Assembly: GCA_046706185.1 (NCBI GenBank) | Contig: JBJKPR010000011.1 | Span: 27,635-91,634, forward strand | Direction: 5' to 3' | DNA from: JAJZXY01 sp046706185 | Lineage (GTDB): Archaea; Thermoplasmatota; Thermoplasmata; Sysuiplasmatales; Sysuiplasmataceae | DNA length: 64,000 nucleotides | Shown here: piece after piece, positions 8,062-15,314 of the stretch | How the letters are laid out: the number at the start of each line of letters is the position of its first letter | Numbering within the stretch: position 1 is the stretch's first letter | Program-made: the position numbers and the translations under genes | The notes under the pieces: model-generated | The model's database searches: none | What the model saw: only the letters and a program-made list of their open reading frames with translations | What the model was told of the DNA's origin: nothing

Positions 8062-8598
8062 TCACCACCACATCCAGCGCATCCCGCCGGCGGCGGATGC
8101 GAGAGCAGAGGGTGTTATCTGAATGCCTGTCGTGAGGACAACCCTGAAACTTATGGCGCCGAGGGCATACCTGCCGGAGAGGGTGATTGAGATTGTAACA
8201 TTTGTGGTTCCCGACGGACCTGTCTGAGAATAGAGTGCCTGGAGAGCGCTGAACGGGACGGGTATGGATACGTTGAGCCCAAGTTCACGGCCGGGAGGGA
8301 TTGAGGGGAGGGTGCCGGTGTAGTTGTAAAGGTTAGCGTTGCTGCTTGAGAGAATCTCGGCGTTGTAGAGCAGGCCGTATATTGAATATATCCCCTGGTT
8401 GTTGACATCCACCGTACCGTTGATATAGAGTATTCCTCCACCGGCATGCTCGGCAAAGCCGCCGGAGCCGGGTACGGTCGCGCTCACCTTCCCCTGCGCT
8501 ACAGGTACTATGACTGAAACAATGAAAAGCATGAGGAGAACGCCGGCCAACGTTATTGCCGTCCTCGAGGCTCTCCTCGCAGACCCGGCTGCATTCAC
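8062..8598 (-). CDS. Membrane-anchored extracytoplasmic protein, 178 residues
   Basis: ATG 8598 lies 27 bases from a TATA box. Basic N-terminus, then a hydrophobic segment (15-36) that is either an uncleaved anchor or a signal peptide, then a beta-rich exterior with several N-x-S/T sequons (NGT, NYT, NVS, NVT). The pattern of alternating hydrophobic residues around 'LYINGTVDVNNQGIYSIYGL' suggests an immunoglobulin-like or LEA14-like sandwich, though I cannot assign a family. The chain ends in aromatic 'MRWMWW', right where the next gene starts. Confidence 0.6.
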   Translation of the reverse strand: MNAAGSARRASRTAITLAGVLLMLFIVSVIVPVAQGKVSATVPGSGGFAEHAGGGILYINGTVDVNNQGIYSIYGLLYNAEILSSSNANLYNYTGTLPSIPPGRELGLNVSIPVPFSALQALYSQTGPSGTTNVTISITLSGRYALGAISFRVVLTTGIQITPSALASAAGGMRWMWW

Positions 8599-8620
8599 AG
8601 CGCCAAAGTTCAGTTCATCC

Positions 8621-8629
8621 GTATATAAG
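8621..8629 (-). promoter_or_regulatory. TATA box for the 8062-8598 / 7610-8056 operon
   Basis: CTTATATAC on the minus strand, 27 bases before ATG 8598. Confidence 0.6.
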
Positions 8630-8790
8630 AGAGATCTTCTGAAAATCAGCAGACCGTCAACTGCAGGAGGCGCATATCGCCGGCCAAGTTTCAGGACACT
8701 GCCCCGGAAGGTTGTTCATGTGAACCTGCCCGCCTGGAGGAGATGGCTGGAAAGCATTTTTGAAGTGAAAGAACTGACAGAAGGAATGAG

Positions 8791-8799
8791 TTAAATACG
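8791..8799 (+). promoter_or_regulatory. TATA box for the Lrp/AsnC gene
   Basis: TTAAATACG, 26 bases before ATG 8821; a leaderless start. Confidence 0.6.
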
Positions 8800-8820
8800 C
8801 TTTACAGTAATTGACAGTCG

Positions 8821-9267
8821 ATGACTAGTCTGGGCATCGAAGACAGAATCACGCGCAAAGTCGTCGTGAGAGTTGTTGACGAAATAGACAGCCAGATATT
8901 ATCCATACTGAGGGAAAACGCACGGACAAAGAACGTAGAGATTGCACGTAGAGTAAATTTGACAGAAGGCGGTGTCAGGGCAAGAATAGCAAAGATGATC
9001 AAAGACGGCGTTATAGAGAAGTTCACAGTCATAACAAGAAGCAACGATGTTACAGGTCTTGTTATGATCAAGACACAGCTTGACCAGATGAGAGTTGTTG
9101 CCAGACGCCTCAAGGAACTGGCGGTATCCACATATGAGACAAGCGGCGAGTTCGACCTTGCAGCGGACGTGCGTGCGGATAATGTCGAACTGTTCAACAG
9201 GAAGGTTGACGAAATACGGTCCTTCCCTGGTGTAGTCAGCACCATGACGCTCATAAGAATGACCTGA
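8821..9267 (+). CDS. Lrp/AsnC-family transcriptional regulator
   Basis: 148 residues. A short basic N-terminal extension precedes the helix-turn-helix (residues about 20-65, 'EIDSQILSILRENARTKNVE' then 'TEGGVRARIAKMIKDGVIEK'). The RAM ligand-binding domain follows (about 70-145), with the usual glycine-containing turn 'ETSGEFDLAADV'. Family members bind amino acids and act as dimers or octamers on promoters. It is a monocistronic leaderless gene and distinct from the Lrp protein at 16933. The gene is AT-richer than its neighbours. Target genes cannot be inferred. Confidence 0.85.
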   Translation: MTSLGIEDRITRKVVVRVVDEIDSQILSILRENARTKNVEIARRVNLTEGGVRARIAKMIKDGVIEKFTVITRSNDVTGLVMIKTQLDQMRVVARRLKELAVSTYETSGEFDLAADVRADNVELFNRKVDEIRSFPGVVSTMTLIRMT

Positions 9268-9585
9268 CATACAGCTGGAAAGGGGGACCTGCCTGCGGTT
9301 GCAGGCGAAGCTGTCTGTTCTGGTGCTCTGCAGGGATGGTGCGCCCGCAGATCAGTGCCTCGGCGGAATGCCAAGTCCGCGGATTTGAGAGAGCTGCCTC
9401 TGGCAGACGGGACGGGTTCTGTGCGGCGGCGCAACATGAGCCATGGAGTGGAGTGGCGCTCTGCCTGTCACTCGCGAGTTCAACAGCACAGTTACCGGGC
9501 TTTATCCGGAATGAAACAAATATCCTGAGAAGGGCAACCTGTTTTTCCGTTCCAAGCTGACTGCGCATTTCAGAGCGGAACGGAT
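9268..9585. other. Intergenic stretch without a convincing gene
   Basis: About 320 bases between the Lrp gene and the mobile element. Open frames on both strands have Cys/Pro/Arg-rich, low-quality translations. The only structure I see is a perfect 6-bp hairpin, GCCTGC-GGTT-GCAGGC (9291-9306), 24 bases after the Lrp stop. It has no T-run, so it is not a clear terminator. Confidence 0.5.
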
Positions 9586-9594
9586 GGTACTGCG
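9586..9594. repeat. Left copy of 9-bp target-site duplication
   Basis: GGTACTGCG directly abuts the left terminal inverted repeat. The same nine bases follow the right terminal repeat at 10862-10870. Confidence 0.8.
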
Positions 9595-9610
9595 GGCTTT
9601 GTGATTAAAC
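9595..9610 (+). repeat. Left terminal inverted repeat (16 bp)
   Basis: GGCTTTGTGATTAAAC, identical to the reverse complement of 10846-10861. It lies 22 bases beyond the tnpB stop codon (9632-9634). Confidence 0.85.
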
Positions 9611-9631
9611 TCGGCTTATGCCGAACATTAT

Positions 9632-10855
9632 TCACTTCCCACCATCTGCTCCGGGGATTGCCGGAATCATCCTGTCTTCCTCCGGGTTCCCCTTCATTGC
9701 TTCAGCTGGAGGGCCTTTTGAACGGTCAAGCCTTGACCGCCCCTTGTTTGATATGTTTATGGCCGCATTTACATCCCTGTCTATCGCCTCGCTGCAATGC
9801 GCACAGTGGCCTGTCCTGCTGCCGACACTGAATTGGAGTCTCTCCCCGCATCTCCAGTGCTTTGAGCTTGTGCCCATTGTTTCCCTGCGCGACAGCTGTA
9901 TGACCCGAATGCCTTCCCATGCAGCCTTGTAAACGATTTGCCTCTCTATCTCGCCTGCCCATGCAGTTCCATGAACTATGCTCCTGACTCGCCTGCCCTT
10001 TCCGTCCCCCCTGCGGAAGAGTTTCCACTTTATGTCGGTGATGTCTTCCAGGACGATGGCTTCACGCCTTTCCTTCGACCGCGTGATTATGCTGTTGGTG
10101 ATTGCATGGATGAACTGCCTTGTGCGGTTCTGCTTCCTTCTGCCATACTTCAATGCAATCCGTTTCCGTATGCGCACATCGTTGCGCCTGAACGATGCCA
10201 CGATGCCCTTTGTGTTCAGCTGGACATCTGCCAGCTTCTGCAGGTCGTAGACATCCACAGACTGTTCGTTGCCCGAAGACACGTTCCCGACATTCCTGTC
10301 CACGCCCTGTGTACTGGTGCATTCAATCAAATCAGTCTCCTTCGAGAAAGAAATACTGCATGTGCTTGCATACAATGCGATTGAACGCACTTTCAGTCCG
10401 GGCTGTGACAGCACGTCGAGAACGTGCCTGTTGAGAGTAATTGCTTCACTGTGCCCGTTGAGAGGTATGTGCAACTGACCATCACGGATGCTGAACCCAT
10501 AACATGAAACAAGCTCGGGCCTCCTGCAATATGGAGATTTTGCGGGCCTGCCACGCTTGATGGATTTCTTCCTTGCGGACAGTATGCCCGATGCCCTCGA
10601 CATCGCCGTCAGCCTGTAGTATGAGAGTGTCCCGTATTCCTTCAGGTCATGATAGCAGAGTTTCGACAGGCGGCCAAGTGAACTGACATCATGGTCAATG
10701 CCCGCACGGATGCAGTCGTTGGTCATCAGGCGGAACTGTTCCATCAGATTGAGCAACGCAGGTGATGGACTGAATTTCTGTATTACTGATTTGTAGGCAA
10801 GCACAGATAATCGAACAACATTCGGATATTTTTCACTGTCTGAGGGTTTAATCAC
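9632..10855 (-). CDS. tnpB: TnpB-type RNA-guided nuclease / OrfB transposase family protein
   Basis: 407 residues from GTG 10855, a start lying inside the right terminal repeat and about 25 bases after a minus-strand TTAAACT at 10876-10884; a TTG at 10873 lies outside the element. The RuvC-like catalytic residues are all present: D186 in GVDRN, E270 in IVLEDI and D361 in DRDVNAAINI. The C-terminal zinc ribbon between them is odd: after GTSS the usual first C-x2-C knuckle reads KHWRCG, so one cysteine is replaced (possibly by His), while the second knuckle HCAHC is intact. TnpB proteins are guide-RNA-directed nucleases that help retain their element. The chain looks full length and unbroken. 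Confidence 0.85.
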   Translation of the reverse strand: MIKPSDSEKYPNVVRLSVLAYKSVIQKFSPSPALLNLMEQFRLMTNDCIRAGIDHDVSSLGRLSKLCYHDLKEYGTLSYYRLTAMSRASGILSARKKSIKRGRPAKSPYCRRPELVSCYGFSIRDGQLHIPLNGHSEAITLNRHVLDVLSQPGLKVRSIALYASTCSISFSKETDLIECTSTQGVDRNVGNVSSGNEQSVDVYDLQKLADVQLNTKGIVASFRRNDVRIRKRIALKYGRRKQNRTRQFIHAITNSIITRSKERREAIVLEDITDIKWKLFRRGDGKGRRVRSIVHGTAWAGEIERQIVYKAAWEGIRVIQLSRRETMGTSSKHWRCGERLQFSVGSRTGHCAHCSEAIDRDVNAAINISNKGRSRLDRSKGPPAEAMKGNPEEDRMIPAIPGADGGK

Positions 10856-10861
10856 AAAGCC
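10846..10861 (-). repeat. Right terminal inverted repeat (16 bp)
   Basis: GTTTAATCACAAAGCC on the plus strand, the exact complement of the left repeat. It contains the likely GTG start codon of tnpB. Confidence 0.85.
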
Positions 10862-10870
10862 GGTACTGCG
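10862..10870. repeat. Right copy of 9-bp target-site duplication
   Basis: GGTACTGCG, identical to 9586-9594. It is followed after five bases by the TATA box of the next gene. Confidence 0.8.
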
Positions 10871-10875
10871 CAAAG

Positions 10876-10882
10876 TTTAATA
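10876..10882 (+). promoter_or_regulatory. TATA box for the GT2/GtrA gene
   Basis: TTTAATA, 29 bases before ATG 10908. The preceding GCGCAAAG would be the BRE, partly made of the duplicated target bases. Confidence 0.5.
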
Positions 10883-10907
10883 GCTTCGCGATAAAGGGTA
10901 GCCTGCC

Positions 10908-11933
10908 ATGACGCTTCTTTCCATAGAGATTCCAACATACAACGAGGCAGAAAACCTGCCGCTTGTTGTTGAGAGGATAGAAGCGCTTGGGATGGAAGTA
11001 GAGATAATAGTTGTTGATGACAACAGCCCCGACGGAACAGGGCAGGTAGCAGCAGACCTTGCCGAAAGATATGGAAATATCAAGGTGCTGAGAAGACAGG
11101 GAAAGATGGGAATCACAAGCGCAATAAAGGATGGGCTGTATGCAGCCAGCGGGAAGTATGTTGCTGTCATAGACTGTGACCTTCAGCATCCTCCAGAGTT
11201 CCTGCCTGAGATGATGCAGGAGGCTGAGAAGGGGACGGATGTTGTGATCGCATCCAGATACGTTCCTGGCGGCAGTTCGAGTTTCAGCGCTCCGAGAAGG
11301 GTCGTTTCCAGGACGGCCACAGCTATTGCACATCTCCTCCTGAGGCAGACGAGGACGATCGCCGACCCGCTATCCGGCTATTTCATCTTCAGGAGGGGAA
11401 TAATTAACCCGGATGACATAGTGTCAAACAGCTACAAGGTGCTGCTAGAGATACTTGTCAGGGGAAATGCAGTGACGCTTGCTGAGCTCCCGTATGCATT
11501 CGGCGAAAGGGTCAACGGAACAAGCAAATTCGGCCTGAGGGAAACGCTCAGGTATCTGAACCTCGTGCTTCTGCTCTCCGACTACAGAGTCCTGAAGCTC
11601 TTGATGATCGGACTTGCAGGTGTGGCAATAAACGAAGGTGTGCTTTTCCTGCTCGCCCCTCACACAGAGCTGCTTGCCGCCTCTGCTCTTGCAGTGGAAG
11701 CATCGATCGTTGCAAGCTTCATACTGAACAATTTCTGGAAGTCCGGCAGAGGAAGGAGGTCGGGCATTTTAAGGAAGCTGGCGGAGTACAATACATTTGC
11801 AATATTCGGGGCGCTCACAAACATGGCGGTACTTGGCCTTCTCGTCTTTGTTCATTTTGAATATCTCGCTGCCAACTTCATCGGCATTATGCTCGGTTTC
11901 GCTGCAAACAGTACTACAAACAGGGAACATTAG
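10908..11933 (+). CDS. Polyprenyl-phosphate glycosyltransferase (DPM1-like GT2) with GtrA domain
   Basis: 341 residues. Residues 1-225 are a GT2 domain of the dolichol-phosphate mannosyltransferase type: 'IPTYNEAENL', 'VVDDNSPDGT', 'DCDLQHPPE' (metal-binding region) and a basic 'RRVVSR' helix. Residues 230-341 are a GtrA-like four-helix membrane domain. Such fusions transfer a sugar from NDP-sugar to a polyprenyl phosphate and may help flip it, feeding protein or lipid glycosylation. GtrA domains normally end in 'NRxWxF'; this one stops at 'TTNREH', so the last helix is slightly short. Leaderless start; the upstream promoter edge is occupied by the TnpB element. Confidence 0.85.
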   Translation: MTLLSIEIPTYNEAENLPLVVERIEALGMEVEIIVVDDNSPDGTGQVAADLAERYGNIKVLRRQGKMGITSAIKDGLYAASGKYVAVIDCDLQHPPEFLPEMMQEAEKGTDVVIASRYVPGGSSSFSAPRRVVSRTATAIAHLLLRQTRTIADPLSGYFIFRRGIINPDDIVSNSYKVLLEILVRGNAVTLAELPYAFGERVNGTSKFGLRETLRYLNLVLLLSDYRVLKLLMIGLAGVAINEGVLFLLAPHTELLAASALAVEASIVASFILNNFWKSGRGRRSGILRKLAEYNTFAIFGALTNMAVLGLLVFVHFEYLAANFIGIMLGFAANSTTNREH

Positions 11934-12046
11934 CAGCGCCAATCTGCCTCCTCTCCGGTACAGCAAGAAAGACCACGAGATGATGCGAATGCGGCCTTCA
12001 GCCAATATTGCATGGCTATCGCCGGACTGGGTTTCATTCACTGAGA

Positions 12047-12057
12047 AATAATATAAG
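12047..12057 (+). promoter_or_regulatory. TATA-like box for the secreted protein gene
   Basis: AATAATATAAG, about 45 bases before ATG 12096, leaving a leader of about 20 bases. Confidence 0.4.
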
Positions 12058-12095
12058 ACCGGGCGGAGGTAGCTTCTTCTGCTCGTGAATTATAC

Positions 12096-13955
12096 ATGAA
12101 ATTCCCTGGAAAATCCTTTGACAGGCGTGTCAGGGCTGTTGCAGTAGCAGCAGTGCTCATAGCTGTCGCCTTCTCGGGAGTTGTTCTAGTGAGCCAGCTG
12201 GCAGGGGCTCCTTCAATCAGGCTTACCCCTCAGGTGTCTCTCTGCGGTAATCCAGTGTCCATTGCCATCATACCGCCCGGAGCGATTGTCAAGGGCAGTT
12301 TCTTCCAGCTCAGGACAATCACCTTTGCGCCGGCTGCTGATCCATCGAGTCAGGTGACAGTGGGGAACCTCACGTCTCTCGGAGGTAAGCAGACGTTCTG
12401 GTCACCTGGCAGATATGTTGTCAGCGCATCGTACGTGAACGGCGGTTCCGCTGGGATTGTATCAAGCACACTGACCGTCCTGCCAGTCAACTTCACGCTG
12501 CCTGCCCTCAGGTACGGGTCTGGTGCAAGCTACGCTGCATACAATGCCTCCATGACAATCTCCGACCCGTACGGCCTTTACACGGTGCCGCTGGGGGGTG
12601 CATCTGGCGCTGAGCTTTCGGTGATATCGGTGTATCTTCAGTTCTCAGCGTCACTGAACACAACCGTGAGCAACAGTGAATTCCAGACAGTGGACGGTTT
12701 TTCAGCGGCACGTGATGTATATGCAGTGAACAGCACTCTTCATTTGACTGGTACCGGCTATGCTTATGTGCTTGCAGGAGGCGTGGGCCTGAACCTGAGT
12801 GCAGCTGTGGACATAAGCGCCCGTTCCGACTTATTCAACTCGCTCGCAGGAAACAGCACCGTTGGCCAGACAGACTCCCTCGCCGGTGGACTGACGCTGA
12901 GCTATCTTGGCACAAGACTGAACATAAGCTCGGGGAACGGTTCGAGCCTGGACTCGTTTGCGCCTTCCTCCCCCGCCGCACCAGTGAGCCTGATTCTCCA
13001 GTCACTTGCGCCGAACGGGACATTCCACATGCCGAAATTGCAGGCACAGAGTTATGCCTCTGTTGTCCCGCCGAGGCTCGACATGAACCTGACAGGCAGT
13101 CATGGCGGATATGGTTGGAAGGCGGGCAGCTACGTTCCTTCGCTTGGCACTTCGACGCTTGACATAGTATTCGGGCAGGGGGCAAATGCCTCCTACACAA
13201 TCACTCTGCAGTCGAACAGTTCATTTCCTGCCTCATATGAAATCGATGCAGACTCAGCTGCAAACGGTGTGTACACGCAGATGCATGCTCTTTTCAACAG
13301 CACCGGTAAAGCCCCTGGAACCTCTCTTGTGAAGGCAGATGAGCCCTCCTGGACTCCGGCTGGTCCGAGGGGAAACTACACAGACTGGCAGTCTGGACCT
13401 CTTCCTCCGATCAATGACAGTTCGCTTCTCACTTTTCCGATAAGGTCAGCATTCAATTATGCGCTCAACAGCACTTCGCTTAAGGCATATCTTGGCTCAA
13501 ACACGAATGCGTTTGTGACCTCCGCAACATACAATTTCTCCGCACCCTCGTGGTCCATCAGCTTCGCTTCGCCCAGCGGAGAGATGTTCGCGCTCAATGT
13601 GAGCGACATCGGAGGCAAAATGAACGCTTCTGCCTACGCATACATCGGCAGCCCGCCAGGGAGCAGTCCGTACGGAAAGGAGCTTCTGATGCTGCATTCT
13701 GCATACCTGATAGCCATGAACAGCAGTTACGCAAGTTATCTCGAAGGGCAGTCCGGGAACCTGTCGCTTTCATCTTTGAGCTTCACATTCGGCGCTGCAT
13801 ATATTCCGCAGTTTTCCCCCCTTCTTCCTCCTCCGCTGCAGCACGCACAATTTGCCATCACGCTCAGGTCTTCATCGGGGGCGCTGCTCTGCATCGATGC
13901 TGGAAACGGTCAGCTAATGTACTTCGGTAACGGACTGTTTTCTTCGCTGCTCTGA
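12096..13955 (+). CDS. Secreted, sequon-rich surface protein, 619 residues
   Basis: Basic N-terminus (KSFDRRVR) and a hydrophobic segment (about 13-37) act as signal peptide or anchor. The rest is Ser/Thr/Asn/Gly-rich with many N-x-S/T sequons and alternating hydrophobic residues, typical of extracellular beta-sandwich proteins of Thermoplasmata. I see no protease motif and no C-terminal membrane helix. A function cannot be assigned; heavy N-glycosylation is inferred. It ends six bases from the convergent gatB stop. Confidence 0.65.
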   Translation: MKFPGKSFDRRVRAVAVAAVLIAVAFSGVVLVSQLAGAPSIRLTPQVSLCGNPVSIAIIPPGAIVKGSFFQLRTITFAPAADPSSQVTVGNLTSLGGKQTFWSPGRYVVSASYVNGGSAGIVSSTLTVLPVNFTLPALRYGSGASYAAYNASMTISDPYGLYTVPLGGASGAELSVISVYLQFSASLNTTVSNSEFQTVDGFSAARDVYAVNSTLHLTGTGYAYVLAGGVGLNLSAAVDISARSDLFNSLAGNSTVGQTDSLAGGLTLSYLGTRLNISSGNGSSLDSFAPSSPAAPVSLILQSLAPNGTFHMPKLQAQSYASVVPPRLDMNLTGSHGGYGWKAGSYVPSLGTSTLDIVFGQGANASYTITLQSNSSFPASYEIDADSAANGVYTQMHALFNSTGKAPGTSLVKADEPSWTPAGPRGNYTDWQSGPLPPINDSSLLTFPIRSAFNYALNSTSLKAYLGSNTNAFVTSATYNFSAPSWSISFASPSGEMFALNVSDIGGKMNASAYAYIGSPPGSSPYGKELLMLHSAYLIAMNSSYASYLEGQSGNLSLSSLSFTFGAAYIPQFSPLLPPPLQHAQFAITLRSSSGALLCIDAGNGQLMYFGNGLFSSLL

Positions 13956-13961
13956 GCCGTT

Positions 13962-15314
13962 TTAGTCCAGCTTCCTGCGCAGCACACGGAGCAGATCCTG
14001 CGCCCTGGCCCTTCCCCCAAGTCTTTTCATGCACTGCCCTACAAAGTAGTTCAGGACATCCTTGCCCCCGTTCCTGTACCTTTCTGCGATGTCGCTGTTT
14101 GCCGCTATTACCTCGTCCGCGACCTTCTCAATCAGCGCTTCGTCTGCAAACTTGCCCTGCGTATTGCTCAGCTCCGCAGAAACATCCTTTCCGTCGAAGA
14201 CACGCCTGAGCAGAGAAGCGGAACTCTGGTTGCTGAGCCTCCCCGAGGCACGGGCAGCAGCGATCGATACAAGCTGACTCAACCTTCCCGGTTCCACCAC
14301 GAAGGAGGGAGGCAGTTTCCTGAAGTTGAGTTCTCCCCTGATATCCCTAGCAACAAACTGGGATGAAAACCTGCCGTCTGACCTTGATGCCACTTCGTCA
14401 TAGACACGGATGAGGTCCCTGCTTGCGACGATCGTCCTGGCATCCTCCTCTCTGGCCCCGGAGCTGCACATTGAACCAAGAATTGTGAACGGACTGGCCA
14501 TGTCCGGAACATGGACGGACTCTATGCTGACGGGGAGCACGTCAGGGTCGTGCATGTACCTGTAGTCCTCAGCCGTTTCCTTGTATCGCATGGGAAAGGT
14601 CTTCATCTTCAGCTCGTCAAAGTGCCTCGTCTCCTGCTCCACACTTTCACCTCGGCCGATCATAGCGATCTGCCTTTCGTATTCGAACTCAAGCGCCCTG
14701 ACGACTCCGCTGATCGAGTTGATGTTCTTGACCTCGACACGTTCCCCTCCCTCCACCGAGATGTTTGTATCGACCTTGAACGGTGTTTCCTCCCTCACGA
14801 TACCAAGGTACTCGAGTAGCAGGAGAAGGTCGACCAGGAGGTGCCGGGCATCCTGCCCGCCTCTGAGAACCGGCTCAGTCACGAGCTCCAGCAGCGGTAC
14901 GCCAGACCGGTTCAGGTCGACAGTGCCCTTCGCCATGTCGTACTGCCCCGGATCCTCCTCCCAGTGCATCTCCCTCAGAGCGAAGCCGTGAAGGCTGCCG
15001 CCTGTAGACAGCGGTTCAGCGGTTCTCTGGTAGTTGCTTGGCAGATCAGGGTAGAAATAATGCTTCCTCATGGTAGCAACCGGTTCCTCGGAGATCTTCA
15101 TCGAGAGGGTACGTGCAATTAGTATGCCTGCCTCGATGCATGCAGCGTTGGGCTGCATCGGTTTTGAGCCGGGCTGGCCGGTGCATATCGGGCATATGTT
15201 CGTATTGGGTTCGGCGTTCAGGAAATCGGCGCTGCAATCGCAGAACATCTTGCGCTCCGTTCTTGGATAGATGTGTATCTCAAGGCCGACCTTCTGTTCG
15301 CCTACCAGCTCCAT
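13962..15314 (-). CDS. gatB: Aspartyl/glutamyl-tRNA amidotransferase subunit B
   Basis: 450 residues. The N-terminal catalytic cradle shows the family signature 'VGLEIHIYPRTERKMFCDC' and 'CPICTGQPGSKP', with the cysteines that bind zinc; the helical and YqeY-like tail domains fill 290-450 and end in 'LLRVLRRKLD'. GatB binds the mischarged tRNA, phosphorylates its Asp/Glu side chain with ATP and receives ammonia from GatA. In archaea GatCAB normally makes Asn-tRNA, since GatDE handles Gln. It is the last gene of lrp-gatC-gatA-gatB and overlaps gatA by 13 bases, so translation is coupled. Confidence 0.93.
   Translation of the reverse strand: MELVGEQKVGLEIHIYPRTERKMFCDCSADFLNAEPNTNICPICTGQPGSKPMQPNAACIEAGILIARTLSMKISEEPVATMRKHYFYPDLPSNYQRTAEPLSTGGSLHGFALREMHWEEDPGQYDMAKGTVDLNRSGVPLLELVTEPVLRGGQDARHLLVDLLLLLEYLGIVREETPFKVDTNISVEGGERVEVKNINSISGVVRALEFEYERQIAMIGRGESVEQETRHFDELKMKTFPMRYKETAEDYRYMHDPDVLPVSIESVHVPDMASPFTILGSMCSSGAREEDARTIVASRDLIRVYDEVASRSDGRFSSQFVARDIRGELNFRKLPPSFVVEPGRLSQLVSIAAARASGRLSNQSSASLLRRVFDGKDVSAELSNTQGKFADEALIEKVADEVIAANSDIAERYRNGGKDVLNYFVGQCMKRLGGRARAQDLLRVLRRKLD

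Larger units (their letters stand above)
9595..10861 (-). mobile_element. TnpB-only element with 16-bp inverted repeats and 9-bp target duplication
   Basis: A 1267-bp element bounded by perfect 16-bp inverted repeats (9595-9610 and 10846-10861, GGCTTTGTGATTAAAC and its complement) and flanked by 9-bp direct repeats. Its one gene, on the minus strand, encodes a TnpB-type protein; no DDE or Y1 transposase is inside. Inverted repeats plus a target duplication are hallmarks of cut-and-paste DDE transposition, whereas IS200/IS605/IS1341 elements have neither. The likely explanation is mobilisation in trans by a DDE transposase elsewhere in the genome. The insertion lies immediately upstream of the promoter of the glycosyltransferase gene at 10908. 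Confidence 0.8.

Noticed and set aside
8510..8794. 94-codon plus-strand frame before the Lrp gene
   Set aside because: Overlaps the secreted-protein gene and its promoter on the other strand; composition is not protein-like.
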